Below the pieces are notes generated by a model, which worked only from the letters and a program-made list of their open reading frames with translations, searched no databases and was not told where the DNA came from. From NCBI GenBank assembly GCA_030998015.1, contig JARWMV010000246.1, forward strand, positions 372,001 through 436,000: a stretch of DNA of 64,000 nt, written 5' to 3'. This document shows positions 44,354 to 58,639 of this stretch, piece after piece. Each line of letters starts with the position of its first letter. Within the stretch, counting starts at the first letter, position 1. Source of the stretch: Ceratorhiza oryzae-sativae (Eukaryota; Basidiomycota; Agaricomycetes; Cantharellales; Ceratobasidiaceae). The translations under genes and the position numbers were made by a program.

Positions 44354-45947
44354 TTATTCCGGCTTGTCCTCAACACCATCCTCGCCACCAGCCGCCTTTT
44401 TCTTCTTCTTCTTCTTGTCCTCTCGAAGCTTCTTGCCGATCAACCCCTTGAACTCCTCGTCTTCAAGTTCCTTCTCAGTCTTGAGCTTCTCGGGCTTGTA
44501 CCACACGGGCGGGGCAGAGATCAAGGATGGACCACCGGGCAAAAGGGCGAGCGTAAAGTGGAACGCAGCGACGTAGCTACCCTCGGGGGTGTAGCTAGCC
44601 GAAACCAAGTTAGTCTATACACCCAAGAGAACATAAGGTTTGACTTACACCACATCATACGGGCGCAAAAGCCCGTGCTGAACGGCTTCTTGAACGCCCA
44701 CGCGCGCACGCTTCTCGCTCTCGAGTGCTCGAATCGTGAACGGGAACGGACCTGCCTTCTTTTGGACGTCGGAAAATGTCTCTCGGGAAGCCTTGAGCTT
44801 TAGTTGGTAGGTTACATCAGTCGCGCGCTGGTAAATTGTCGTACGGGACTCCATAGGTTTGGACTATGTATGCCTCATTGAATTAGTACCCGAATCAAGC
44901 AAAGGCTTGAACGCACGTACCTTGCCATCCTCGGTAGATGCCACGAGAATGTCAATACCCCACACATCGCCCTCTGCAAAGACCGTAGTATCCAATCCAC
45001 TCCTAAGCTCTGGTGTCGGATTCAGGATAATTCTCCTCTTGCCATCGATTACATTCTGCGTCTGGGCACATGACAACATGCCTAGAGTCCGGGTACGCCG
45101 AATTCATACCAATATCATACTCAGTACATTCGTCCCGCTTACCTTCGACAGGTTTGCATCCCCAAGCGGCCGCAACCTTGTTCATAGCCTCCGTCACCGC
45201 CCAGTTCTTCTCTCCCACCTTGACAAGGCGCATAGCAACCTCTGCGCAGTGCCATGCAGCTTTGACCACATCCGCGGCACGACCGGTGGCGGGTTCAGCT
45301 TCGGTTGCCCCAACGATGAGCGTCTCTGCGCTGACGCTCGCGAAGCCGTCAATGTGGGCGCCGACGTGGATTTTGACAACGTCTCCTTTAGCAAGCGCGG
45401 TGGTCGCTAGCGGGTCCGAGCTGAAATTTGGGTGGCGGGAATTCGATTGGCGGTGTCGGACGTAAGAATTAGATAGAAATAGGGTTATATGCGCATATCG
45501 GACTTACGGAACCGGCGAATAATGCGACACGCAGTTGTTGACCGAAATGGAAGTAGGAAACGCAAGCCCTATATGGAAATATTTAGTATAAAGCAATGCG
45601 CCGTGAAACATAAACTAACCCTTGGTGACCTTTCCCTTGGCTGTCTTGCTATTATACACAGCGGACGCACCCTCTTCGACGAGCTTGTCTCCTTCGTTAC
45701 ACAGATCCAAGATCTTCGCGCCCTCGACACTAAGCTCAATCAGCTTCTTCATCGCGTTGTTCACGATCTCAGCCGCTGCCTACACCCATAACCCCCTCAC
45801 ATGAGCCCCAAAACTTCTAGGGTTCCTCTCCGTTCATACCTTGTACTTGGTCAATTCGTCAGCCGCCTGACGGGCCTTCTCTGCCGCAGCCTTTGCCTTG
45901 ACCTCATCGTCGTTTGGCACAGCGGACTCCTTGGGTGGGCTCGACAT
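44354..45947 (-). CDS. PA2G4: PA2G4/EBP1-like protein (methionine aminopeptidase fold, non-peptidase)
   Basis: EBP1-family protein that binds ribosomes near the exit tunnel and affects growth and translation. Start ATG 45945-45947 (MSSPPKESAVPNDDEVKAKA). Order: KYKAAAEIVNNAMKKLIELS, VEGAKILDLCNEGDKLVEEG, GLAFPTSISVNNCVSHYSPV, LAKGDVVKIHVGAHIDGFAS, NWAVTEAMNKVAAAWGCKPV, EGMLSCAQTQNVIDGKRRII, FAEGDVWGIDILVASTEDGK, TIYQRATDVTYQLKLKASRE, QHGLLRPYDVVYTPEGSYVA and a Lys-rich tail ending EDKPE at 44354. The pita-bread fold is complete. Metal-ligand residues of true MetAPs are replaced (for example the Asp of the HxGxxxxG region), as in EBP1. Exons join in frame, so it looks intact. Confidence 0.9.
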
Positions 45948-46070
45948 GTCGTTGGGTTTGTGGATCGTCTACGGAATCAAGAAGCTCAGCAATGACACAT
46001 CCACGGTCTTGCCTAGGCGCCGAGTGAGATGGCACAGCCACCCACTCGCACCCGCCCACGACTTGTTGCC
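45948..46070. promoter_or_regulatory. Short divergent promoter (PA2G4-like / NDUFB8-like)
   Basis: The two start codons are 123 bp apart. No TATA box or CACGTG is seen; several CCCAC/GGTGGG-like runs occur. Confidence 0.45.
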
Positions 46071-46648
46071 ATGCTCAGGTCTGTTCTAATCCGCCGTGCG
46101 GCCCCGCGAGTCGTGCTTGCGCGCACGTATGCGACCCCCGTAGAGTTCAAACGACCAGAATTCGACCCCCAGCTGGGAGATTATCCCAAATTGCCGGCGA
46201 TTTCTGCGCAACGTCGACCGGCCAAGGGATGGTGGAACCTTCAGGAGCGACGGAATTTCGGGGAGCCCGTATGTTTGCGTTCTCTTAATCCCTACAAATT
46301 TTGACATACAGCGACGGTCATATCATTGCCATCCAAACATAGCTTCCCGAGCAAGCAGAAGTGCTTGGGCTTTGGTCCCCTGATGTGTTCAATATCTCTC
46401 GCGAAAGCGCACTGAAGCAATTTGGGATTGCCGTGCTCGTTTTCGTTGGCTTTGCTATGGGTGTCAAAGCTTCCGTACCCGAGCGACCGGCCGTACCTAG
46501 GGACTATCCATACAACGGTCTAGTGAAGGAGCTCGGAGGTCTGGAGGAGAATAAGGCATGTGCTGTCAACCGGCTCACTAGCTATTTGGTTTAACTAACC
46601 GATTTGCCTTGCCCTAAAAAGGCTGCTGTCTATGAACCCGAGGAGTAG
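46071..46648 (+). CDS. NDUFB8: Mitochondrial complex I subunit NDUFB8-like
   Basis: Accessory membrane-arm subunit of NADH:ubiquinone oxidoreductase. Three exons (46071-46268, 46343-46555, 46622-46648) total 438 nt, 145 residues, in frame. The N-terminus is a mitochondrial presequence (MLRSVLIRRAAPRVVLARTY), followed by the family hallmarks YPKLPAISAQRRPAKGWWNL, QERRNFGEPLPEQAEVLGLW, SPDVFNISRESALKQFGIAV (start of the single membrane helix), LVFVGFAMGVKASVPERPAV and PRDYPYNGLVKELGGLEENK. The last intron (46556-46621) seems to be GC...AG, since only this join gives ENKAAVYEPEE and a stop at 46646-46648. Confidence 0.88.
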
Positions 46649-47025
46649 ACAGGTTGTATACATGCAATCGTAAAATCCATGATTTCGGTATTATTCTGAA
46701 ACCACAGCCGCTGCCTGTACAAAGCCGTGTTGCTAGCGAATGGTACCAGGATCTGAATCTAGCAACGTGTGTGGCGAGAGTGGTTTCTCCAGATGCCGTG
46801 TCGGGCTATCGTCGAAATCAACCTATCGCAGTATCCGTATTACTGTGTTCGTTGAGTTTGAATAGCCTGCCCGCCCAATGCCCGCTCTAAAACTACGTTC
46901 CTTCCGTGAGATGTTTAATTGTGTTCAACAAGAAAAGCCGGTTCATTCAAATGCAGATACATCGTCACAAATATGATACAGTAAACGAGGGGAAGCGCAT
47001 AACGCTTAAGATTTTTGTAAAGCCC
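46649..47025. other. Convergent 3' spacer
   Basis: About 380 bp between two gene ends; nothing recognised beyond 3' untranslated flanks. Confidence 0.45.
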
Positions 47026-49635
<2,610 letters not shown>

Positions 49636-50764
49636 ATGGCAAATCCACGCCAAAGGTAAAATTTGCAATATTGCTTGCAATATGCCTAACTGAATATGTG
49701 AAGACGCAAGGCTCGTTCCGGCTCGCACAGCGCCATAAAGCAATCACGAAGAGCCAACAAGAATCTTCGTAAATTTCCAGGTGAGCGAGCTAGCTTAATC
49801 ATCTGTATCTGCAAAAATAAATATCGAATTATGCAGCTATCAAAGGTCCCAAGGCACTGCAGGACGCTTGGGATAAGAAGAAGACGGTACGACAGAAGTG
49901 AAGACTATTCCTACATCCCCTCTAGCTTCAAGCCTACTGACATTGATTCGAAGTTACGAATCATTAGGACTCGTTCACACACTCAATCCGGTAGCCCAAG
50001 GTGGCGTTGAGAATGCATCGCTTGGCTCGAAGTCCGAACCTGCCGCAACTCCTGCTGTCGAACCAACTTCTTCGAAGTCAATCCCACAAGGATACGGAAG
50101 GATTATTAGAGACGAGAATGGAGAGGTGGTGCGCATTGAGCTCCCCGATGATAGTGGAGAGGCGAAAAGCAGTAGCAGGAATAAAGGCAAAGGTCGGGCG
50201 AAGGAGACATGGGGAGCCCCAATGGACGATTCGGACGAAGAGGCGGAAAAGTTGATTCCAGCCGAAGCGGCTACTTGGACTCGCCTTGGCGAGGAGGCTC
50301 GGAGGAAGGACGAGAGTGCAAATGGGCTTGGGATTAGCCAACGGAAGAGTGGGAAAGACTTGGTGACTGGTCAGTGCTCTTAATCTCACTTGGCGTGTGG
50401 CATCAAATTTATCCAACTACTTATTTACTTCACCAGCACTTGAAAAACTTTCAGCCTCTGGTGTTAAAACACCGAGACATGCAAGCGCCCACGAGATTGT
50501 TTGGCTGAGGAATTTGGTAGCAGTCCACGGTCGAGGTGAGGATTTTGAGCCAATTAAAACCCCCTATCAATTCATGGCTTTAATGGTTTGGTAGACATTG
50601 ATGCCATGGCACATGACCTAAAACGAAATGTATGGCAAAGGACTCCTGGGGAACTGAGAAGAGCGTACGTGATGTTCCTATCTGAGCGGATTACCATTTC
50701 CGAGCTAACTATTCCTAGTATTAGGAAAGCGGGAGGATTCGAAAAACTCGAGGCAGCCCAATAG
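49636..50764 (+). CDS. NOP16: Nucleolar protein 16 (60S ribosome biogenesis)
   Basis: Nop16 is a component of early 60S pre-ribosomes in the nucleolus. ATG 49636 opens a 20-nt exon (MANPRQR). Following exons give RKARSGSHSAIKQSRRANKN, LRKFPAIKGPKALQDAWDKK, KTVRQNYESLGLVHTLNPVA, an acidic/basic middle with GYGRIIRDENGEVVRIELPD and KETWGAPMDDSDEEAEK, then LEKLSASGVKTPRHASAHEI, VWLRNLVAVHGRDIDAMAHD, LKRNVWQRTPGELRRA and IRKAGGFEKLEAAQ, stop 50762-50764. All joins keep frame. The conserved N- and C-terminal blocks define the family. It is divergent from homocitrate synthase. Confidence 0.9.
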
Positions 50765-51229
50765 GCTGTCTTGTGGTTTGGTGAACTAGCTCTAGGATTG
50801 TTTAATTGCTCGTGGGACAATGTACACCTATTGTTTGTTTTATATTCATACTGTTTGAACAGTTCATTTGAGAAACATGTTTTGGCGCGACCTGAGACCA
50901 AACGGCTCCAGGCACAGCATAGTGTCGCAGTCCCCCCGAACAACAGCGCCACACCCAGACGATCCCCGGTGCTGGGTGCATCACCGCGGCAAGTAGTATC
51001 GAGCGATGTGAGTTTTCAAGCCGAGGTGAGCTACTGTCTGGGGCGTTTCTGATTCAAATTGGGTCACCGTGCGAAAAGTAAACGCTGGTCGCCCCACACA
51101 CTGCCCTTACAACTGCGCTTGAAACATTCTTTCTTTTCCACCACCACGACATCTTACGAGAGATTTTATCTTTTAAACTAACCGTAAATCGCACTTGTAC
51201 TTGAAAGCTTTTGTCTGTTGCGTAACGAT
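50765..51229. other. Intergenic, IML2 promoter
   Basis: About 465 bp between same-strand genes. A C/A-rich leader precedes the ATG at 51230. Nothing else recognised. Confidence 0.4.
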
Positions 51230-54200
51230 ATGGCGTCACAGGAAGCTACGGTAGGGGGTCTCGTGCTCTGTTCCCGCGTCGTGTGCCAGACCTCATCCGA
51301 CGCGCGTTGACAGATAAAGGACCTCCGTGACGCCTCGGATGGATTTAGGGCGATGCTAAACGATGATGTCGACGGAGCAAAGAAAGCTCGTGAGTGGCCA
51401 CATGGGAAAATTAGAGATCACCACGCTCTAAACGGAATTTATGGCAATAGTGTCTGAAGGCAACTCGCCGTTTCATTTGCTCGGATTGGGCGTTGTCAAT
51501 TTTCTCCAGGCTGCTCTTGGGATGGAGGAAGGCCTCATGCCCGAGGCCGTCGCGACATTGACGGCTGCCGAAGCTGGGGCAAAAGCCGCCGCCAAGGCTA
51601 CGCGTTCTGCCAAGGGAAACGTTCCCTCCAGATACCCAATCGGCATGGAGCACGAAATCTGCCAGGCCGATGCGATTGTGTTGCTTGGGCTGACTCAGGC
51701 GTTGAGCGAGAGCTACATGGGGTACCTACAGTGCATGTGAGTGGTGACGGATCAATCTGGGCTATATTTGACCCCATCATCCGACAGGTATTCACTCAAC
51801 AGGTTAATCCGACGAAAATCATCCTTTGACCACGCTCATAATTCTGTTCTACAGTGCCCATGGAAAGTTTGGGAAAATGTACAAGCAAGTCTTTCCGCAC
51901 GGGCTAGGGTCGTACGGGACGCCAGCTCAGACGCCAGCGGTCTCGCGACACCCATCAAGTGCTAATCTAACCTCGAACTCTGCGCCTGCTACCGCAAATG
52001 GATCTGAACTGCCTACCCCTAGCAGCGGTACCTCTTCAGCTGCATCTTCTATCGCGAACGGAAAGACCGGAAACGGCCCTGTGATGGCTATCCCCACGGT
52101 GAAAGCAGTAGGGGGGTTATTTGGACGATTAACAGGGAAAGCAAACTCGTCACAAGCTACGCTGTCGATTCCCAGTACCCCTATCGAAAAGGTGATGATC
52201 CCAGACGGCCCCATCGAAGAGCTAATTGTCGCCGGCGCTGCATTTGGTGCGTCATGTGTGATCCAGGCCTTGATTCCTGTTAACTCCCGTGATAGGCTTC
52301 GGTCTTTTTAACCTTGTGTTTTCACTGTTGCCCAACAAGGTTAAGTAAGCACAGTCACGTTTTTAATCTATCCATATACTACCATCACTGATCGACATCA
52401 GGCGCGTCGTGGGGCTCCTGGGCTATCAATCAGACCGACGCCTTGGGCTCGAAGCGCTCAATGTCGCGGCAGGAGTCGAGAACGATGTCCACAGTTCGTT
52501 CGCGGCGTACGTCTACTCGTTCACACGCTGTCAGGTGGATTTTGATTGACATTTTCACATCAATCTATCCTTTTTCGACACATACCCCAGGGTAAGGATA
52601 ATTGTGTGGAATTTCTTTAGTTTCGATCATGATTTTTTATATTGTCTAGCTCGTTCTCATGACGTACAACGGCGTTGTGTTGCTTCTTACGGGATGGCAG
52701 GCCGACGAAGAGCGTGTTGTGAGACAATACAAGGAAATTCTTCAATCGTATGTTCCATTTATCCATAGCTCCTTTTTCCTATTCTCATTCTATGCCGCTA
52801 GCGTGGAACACAAGTACCCCTATGGTTCGTTGTGGCTTCTCAATCGAGTAGGTTTGATCCAGGAGTCGTGGGGTCTTCGCTAAACCGTACGATGTGTAGG
52901 CGAAATTGGAGCGTATGACCTTCAACCCATCGGAGGCTATCAACATCTTGAGAAGTGGACTTTCTGCGGAACGACCCGTCAAATTTAGACAAGCTGATGC
53001 TTTGGTGAGCTGCGGCCACATTATATGTAATGGTGGCTGATGCTTCTTTAAGCTTTTGTTTGAGCTCTCGTGGACGTTGTTAGCCGAGCGGAGATACGAG
53101 GAAGCCGCAGAATCGTTTTTGAAGATCAAGGAACTAAACTCTTGGTGCGACCGTCAAGTATATGCGCGTTTTTATGTGGCTGATGCTCACTTTACAACAG
53201 GAGCCATGCAACTTATACGTTCATCGCAGCTGGTATGTGAATTGCCAACTAACGTGTGATGGGACTAATATTCTAGCAGGCTGCTACCTATGCCTCGCGA
53301 AGGATAATCCTGAGTTCAAGGCAAAGGCTCGAGAGCAGCTTGATTTGGTGCCACAACTGCTAGACCGAAAGAAGATCGGCGGCCGGGACCTCCCCACCGA
53401 GGTCTTTATACAGAAGAAGAGTGCGTGAGCTTGATGAAAGGGTCGCATATACACGCCTACTAACGCTTATCTCGGTCGCTTGCCGCTCGCCTCCCGCGCC
53501 TCTGCAAATTCTCACTCCCACATCTTTAGTCGAGTTTTACAAGAGGAAACAAGCGAGACGGGCAGGACCGGGGACTGAGGATGACTACATTGACAGCATA
53601 TTCATCAGCCCCGCCGAAGGTGAGCTCGTCTGCCGGCCGAAGAACACGTTTCGTCATTCGGTTCCACTGACACTGGTGCTTCGCGATTTGGCCAGAACTG
53701 GCAATCTGTGAGTGCGATCGGCAACTCTCTCTCCCCCGGTGGCTGACTTTTCGCTACCCTGTAGTCTGGAACACCCATTCCCGAATCACCACTGCTATTG
53801 CCCAAGCCCACATCTCCAACCTCGTTGTGTTATCGCCAGTGATCTCCACCGCATCAGGTTCTTTCACTCAGGAGAAAGCGGAGACCACCGCCGAGCTCGA
53901 CACAGCCGATGAGATCGCGGTCCGTCATCTCCTTTTGGGCGTTCTCCACCGTGCCGCCGGGGACTATGCGCTTGCCCGAGCCCACCTTGACGCGGTGGTT
54001 GCCGACGAAGCCAACGTCGAAGGCAAGTGGTCTGGCCAGGTCTCCAAGTTTGAGCTCGCCGTCAACGACCTGCGCGAGGTCCCAGCCGATGCCGGCCGGG
54101 ACCGTTGGAGCCAGGCGCTCAAGGCAGCGACAACACACCTTGATCAAGCGGTCGCACGGGGTGGCGCCAACGTAGATCTGTCCTCGAGGCTCGATAGCAG

Positions 54201-54389
54201 AATCGCGCTGGTGAGTCGACCCGGATGTGGACCCGAACACACCGTGCCGTAAGACTTGACCTGTTTTGTTCGGTTTTTCTGACTGGCCTTGCCTCCCCCC
54301 CCCCCCTTGTTTTTTCCCTGTGTCCGTGTGTGTCTTGACAGCTTCGCGACGAGATCGAGTGCAAGATGCAGGGGTTGGGGCTCAAGTAG
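51230..54389 (+). CDS. IML2: IML2/TTC39 family tetratricopeptide protein
   Basis: Yeast Iml2 is linked to mitochondria and lipid droplets and helps clear inclusion bodies; TTC39 is the animal homologue. Start ATG 51230 ([20 protein letters not shown]). Blocks: [56 protein letters not shown], then a Ser/Thr/Asn-rich insert (about 51930-52190), [119 protein letters not shown] and [20 protein letters not shown], ending [13 protein letters not shown], stop 54387-54389. This is the IML2/TTC39 superhelix from end to end, in about twelve exons. A run of C near 54300 lies in the last intron. Confidence 0.87.
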
Positions 54390-55064
54390 CCTCGCGGCCC
54401 AATCGATCCCAGGGCAACGTTGGCCTCCCCACGGGACTCGGTTGTCGAGCTGTGCTCAGTTCTGGATCCTTGCATTGTGCAATACACATGCTGCCCTGTT
54501 TTCTTTTTTTTTTGGCCCCCTTGTTTCCCGCTGTCCTTTTTTTTTCTTCTCCAGTTGTTACGAACGTATATGAGCAGAAAGCAATCGATATATTACGTCG
54601 CCCCAAATAGCTGTTATTGAAAAATAGACTACCGAAAGCGATTTTTGTGTGGAGCTGTTCATACAAATGGACGCGAGGAAACGAGAAAGCCATACATCGA
54701 AGCGAGAGAAAACGAGAAAAGTTCAAAACACAGGTGCGAAAACAAAAAAGCAAAATGCCCTAGCATATCAGAAGACCCAAAGTTGAATGGCGACAGTACA
54801 TGAAGTAGATGGAGGCTGAAACATATGAACCCAGGGGAGCAAGTGAAAAAGGGCGACATCCAAGTATGTAGGATAGAGAATAGAGGCAACAGGTAGGAGT
54901 TATTTCTGTTTCAGACCTTTTACGCTGGCTCTGTGGCACCAGAGGACGGGAGCAAATATTATGGACATGAGTTGAGGTTGAGTATAAAAACTGTCCGGGA
55001 TAGATAGCGAAAGCGACGAGAGCAGGTCGAGAAAGGGTGTGTGTGAGGAGAAGGGGGGTCTAAA
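54390..55064. other. Convergent 3' spacer
   Basis: About 675 bp between the ends of IML2 and the transcription factor gene. T-rich tracts near 54505 and 54540 suit 3' untranslated sequence. No gene recognised. Confidence 0.45.
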
Positions 55065-58000
55065 TCAGCGGTGCGAACTATTCGAATGGGAATAATACGC
55101 GTCATAATGCTGCGCGCCAAACGAAGGCAGAGTAGTGCTCCCAGGAGCGGAACTTGCCTGCATCCCATGCCCCGCCATCCCAATCGGCGCACTCATCCCG
55201 TGCGAGACGGCCATACCGTGCGAGGGCATCGCGTGCCCGGTGTGGTGTCCAAGACTGCCGCCAAAGAACTGGGCGGGCTCGCTTGTAAAGTGCGGGCCGG
55301 TGGTGTCGGAGGTGAACGTGTTCATGTCAAAGGTCATGGGCTCGTAGTAGGAAATGGGCAGTGAAGCGCCTCCCGTCTTGTCCTGCCCCGGCATGAGGAC
55401 CGAGTCCGAGCTAGGCGAGCCATGGTGAGAGTTGGGTAGCTCGCTGGTCGACGAAGGGGTGTGCCAGCTCCCGTCGGAGATTGCAGTCAACGGACCAGGG
55501 TCGACGTTGGCCTGGGTTGAATCCAAGAGCGTCAACCTGGTAGGTCGGTGGCCGTTGGAGGTTGTCCGCATCGGATCCGAATTACTGCGCGCGTCCGGGC
55601 CAGTTCGCCTCATCCGCTCCGAGCTGGACCTCATAACCCCCTCGTTGACGACGCCGTTGATCCCTCCGAGCCCCTCACCGTACCCGTACCCAGTTACACT
55701 CGTCTCACTTCCTCCAGCACCTCCAGGGCTCGGGCCAGAGTCGGGTCCGACGATGCCCCCGTTCCAGAGACGCTCTTCCTCGTCCACGCGACGGTTCTCC
55801 CATGCCCACTTGAGGGTTGCGATCCGCTCTTCCGACTTGGAGAACGCCCAGCGCATCTCCTCGAGTGCCTGCACACACGTTCGAATGTCGTCCTCGGTGC
55901 CCGAGTCTCGTGCGAGACACAGCCCAGCATAGAAGCACCCGTCCCGAACGAGCGACGCATCATACTGGAAAAAGGATGACCCGAGGTGGCGTCGGATGAG
56001 GGTCACGATTTGTCCCGCGACGTCGTGACCTAAGGGGGGGAGGGGGAATAAAGTGTCAGTACCAGAGCTGAGGACCGATCCAGAGTACAGAACGAGGGCG
56101 CGCTGATGCTCCCGTCACCTGCCCGCCCAAGGCGATGCCCACACGCTCCCATGTGCGGAGCCAACTCCCCAATAGGCGGGGTGCTTTCCACACGCCCCGG
56201 GAAAGGGTACATGCATATCCCTGTCTCCATGCCCATACGCCTGGGCATGCCCCCCCCCCAACCCGCCTCACTTGCCCCTGCCACGCCAAAAAAACGAATC
56301 ACTTACATTTGCCCTCAGCGATCGAATGCAAGCGCGTGAGCTTGGCCAACAAAGGTTCGTGGCTGACCTCAGGATCGACGACAAACGCCGTGTCTCGGGT
56401 CCTTCGGTGTTCGATGATACGCTGTTTGAGTGATTCCCGAATGATATTGTCTGTATCCCGGGTCGAGACCGAATAGGGCAAGGGCCGTCGGGGTTGAGCG
56501 ATAGCGTTTGTACGCGCCACATGTCGGAACAGACGCGCGGACAGGGCACCAAAGCAAAAAGGATAGATTAAAAGTGATTGATCAGTAAGGGCTGATTCCC
56601 AAATGTCAACGAGGAAACCACTCACGGCACTCGAAGATAAAAATCTGTACGGCGCATACAGTTGCGTCAGCACACATACACTTGGGCTCAGGGACAGGGC
56701 GGGGGGGTCGGTCTAGACAAGGGGCAGAAGAGCAACATACCTGCCAACCATTGACAAACCGTTCGGTGTCTTCCGTCTGAATAATACCAACCTGGATAAT
56801 GGGGGGAATAGGATGATCAGGATCGAACGGGCAACAGGTCGGATATGGACGTACCGGGCCAACGTGTCGAAGACCTTCAAACTCTTCCCAACTACGGCCG
56901 AGGGCCTCCCACGCGTCCTTGAGTCCGGGCTCGTTGACGTCCTCTTTGCGCTTGGCCTTGGGGCCGGTGAGGGCGGCATGGATCTGGCGGCACGCGCTCG
57001 AAAGCCTGATGGGAGCTGTGGCGTACCGATAGGTGTATGAGTATGTGATGGACGTGCGCGTAAGGGACTGGTTGTTGCCTAGCGATGGAAATGTAATCTG
57101 GAACGACGACAAATCGTCATCCTCACTGGGACAATAGTCAGCGCCTTGTCGGGGCCAAGCGAAAGAAGCACGGGACTCACAAAATCAACCTTCCGCCCCG
57201 TAAGCCGCTCGTGATTCCTTCGTGGACGTGTCCGTACCAAAAGATCCGGGCGCGGACGAGCGCATCGACAAATTCGCCCTGGCCGGACTTGACAAGCGAG
57301 CCCAAGGAGCAGAGGGTGTAGACTTGAGAGACGGTTGCTTCGTACATGGCCTATCATCCAACCACGGTGTAATCGCAATATCGAAGCATCGTCGAGATCG
57401 TTGGAAAGCGTCGGATCGGACAAAAGTCGGAGAATAAGCGAGGGCGGAGAGAGTCAGCAAAGTGACCGGACAAAGCAACCGGGAAGGGAGAGGGGGCGGT
57501 GGCTAGAACTTACCAGACGCTCGAGCTGAGTTTGTACATCTGTGCTCGCGTGGTCAGTGCGTGGACGAAAACGGGGGGGACGATGGGTACGGTTGGGAAG
57601 GAGGCACGAGGAGAGTGGATGGTGCAGCGGGAGATCGTTTGTTTCATACCTTCCGTGAGAGGCATAATCAAGAGTAGAACACGGACGCCGTCCCAAGTAG
57701 GTTTACGGAGTAGGCCGTGCTTATCGATGAGCCCAAGGATCTCGCGGATCATTTCGTTGCATCGGCGGCGGCGTTCCCGCACACCCTCGAGGCCGTTGGA
57801 GGGTTCTTCGACGCCGTATTCGTTGACACCATAGGTCGCTGCCCAGGTGACTTGAGGTGGGATGAGTAGACGAGCGGGCGGGCCGGGGGGGGACGCATCC
57901 ACTCACCGAGAAGCATGCATATCATGTTGCCAGCCACACCGAGACTCTCTGGTTTGCCCTGTTCCGACTCGTAAAAGCGGGCGCTGAACTCGGTGGGATC

Positions 58001-58639
58001 GACGATCGGACGCTGGATGTGGAAGCGGCGGTAGAACGGGCTGCCAAAGAACTCGGGCTGCAGCTTGGGGATGCAGCTGGGTGTGCGCGAGGTCGAGGGC
58101 TGGGGCGAGTCGGCCCGGCCGGTGCGCGCCGAGTCTTCGCTCTGGGTCGCTGCGGGGCCATAGACTTGTCTGCAAAGGAGATGAGTAGACACACGAGCGA
58201 GAGCAAAGGCGCTTACTCGACCTGGGCGAGGCGGCGGCCTCGGCGGAGGAGCTTGACGGCCTTGACGTTGGCAAATTCGTCGCTGGGGACACATGAGCGG
58301 GGGGAGAGAGCGAGCTAGCGGGCGACATACACGCATTTGAGCCCGCGTTCCTGACAGTTGGTGCACATGGGCGTCTCGCCCGGGCGGGGATTCATGTCTT
58401 TGAGATCGCATTTGACCCTGGCGATCGTGAGCGACGGCGGGGACGATGGCGAGAAGGGGATGAGCTCACCTGCGCATGCGACATGCGCCGCACGCGGCAA
58501 ACTGCTGGCGGGTGCTCTTGGGCTGGGTGGAGTCGGCGCGGCGGGGGGCGCTGGTGGAGGCGCGGGCGCGTGGTGCGTTGGCGTACGGGTGGGCGGCGGT
58601 CGTCGCTGGGCGCGTCGGAGAGGACTGGTCCGCAGGCAT
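55065..58639 (-). CDS. Zn2Cys6 fungal transcription factor (XlnR/FarA/Ctf1-like architecture)
   Basis: DNA-binding regulator. Start ATG 58637-58639 (MPADQSSPTRPATTAAHPYA). An Ala/Pro/Ser N-terminus is followed by the binuclear cluster CGACRMRR (intron) VKCDLKD...MCTNCQERGLKC, six Cys in C-x2-C-x6-C-x14-C-x2-C-x6-C, then DEFANVKAVKLLRRGRRLAQ. The Fungal_trans domain shows FFGSPFYRRFHIQRPIVDPT, SLGVAGNMICMLLG, IREILGLIDKHGLLRKPTWD, VYTLCSLGSLVKSGQGEFVD, IFWYGHVHEGITSGLRGGRL and SITYSYTYRYATAPIRLSSA. The C-terminal third (about 310 residues from 56006 down) is Gly/Ser/His-rich with SHGMAVSHGMSAPIGM-type repeats, a likely activation region, ending SHSNSSHR at 55065. WYxHxHEGxxxGLxGGRL is shared with XlnR/FarA-type regulators; its targets are unknown. 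Confidence 0.85.
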
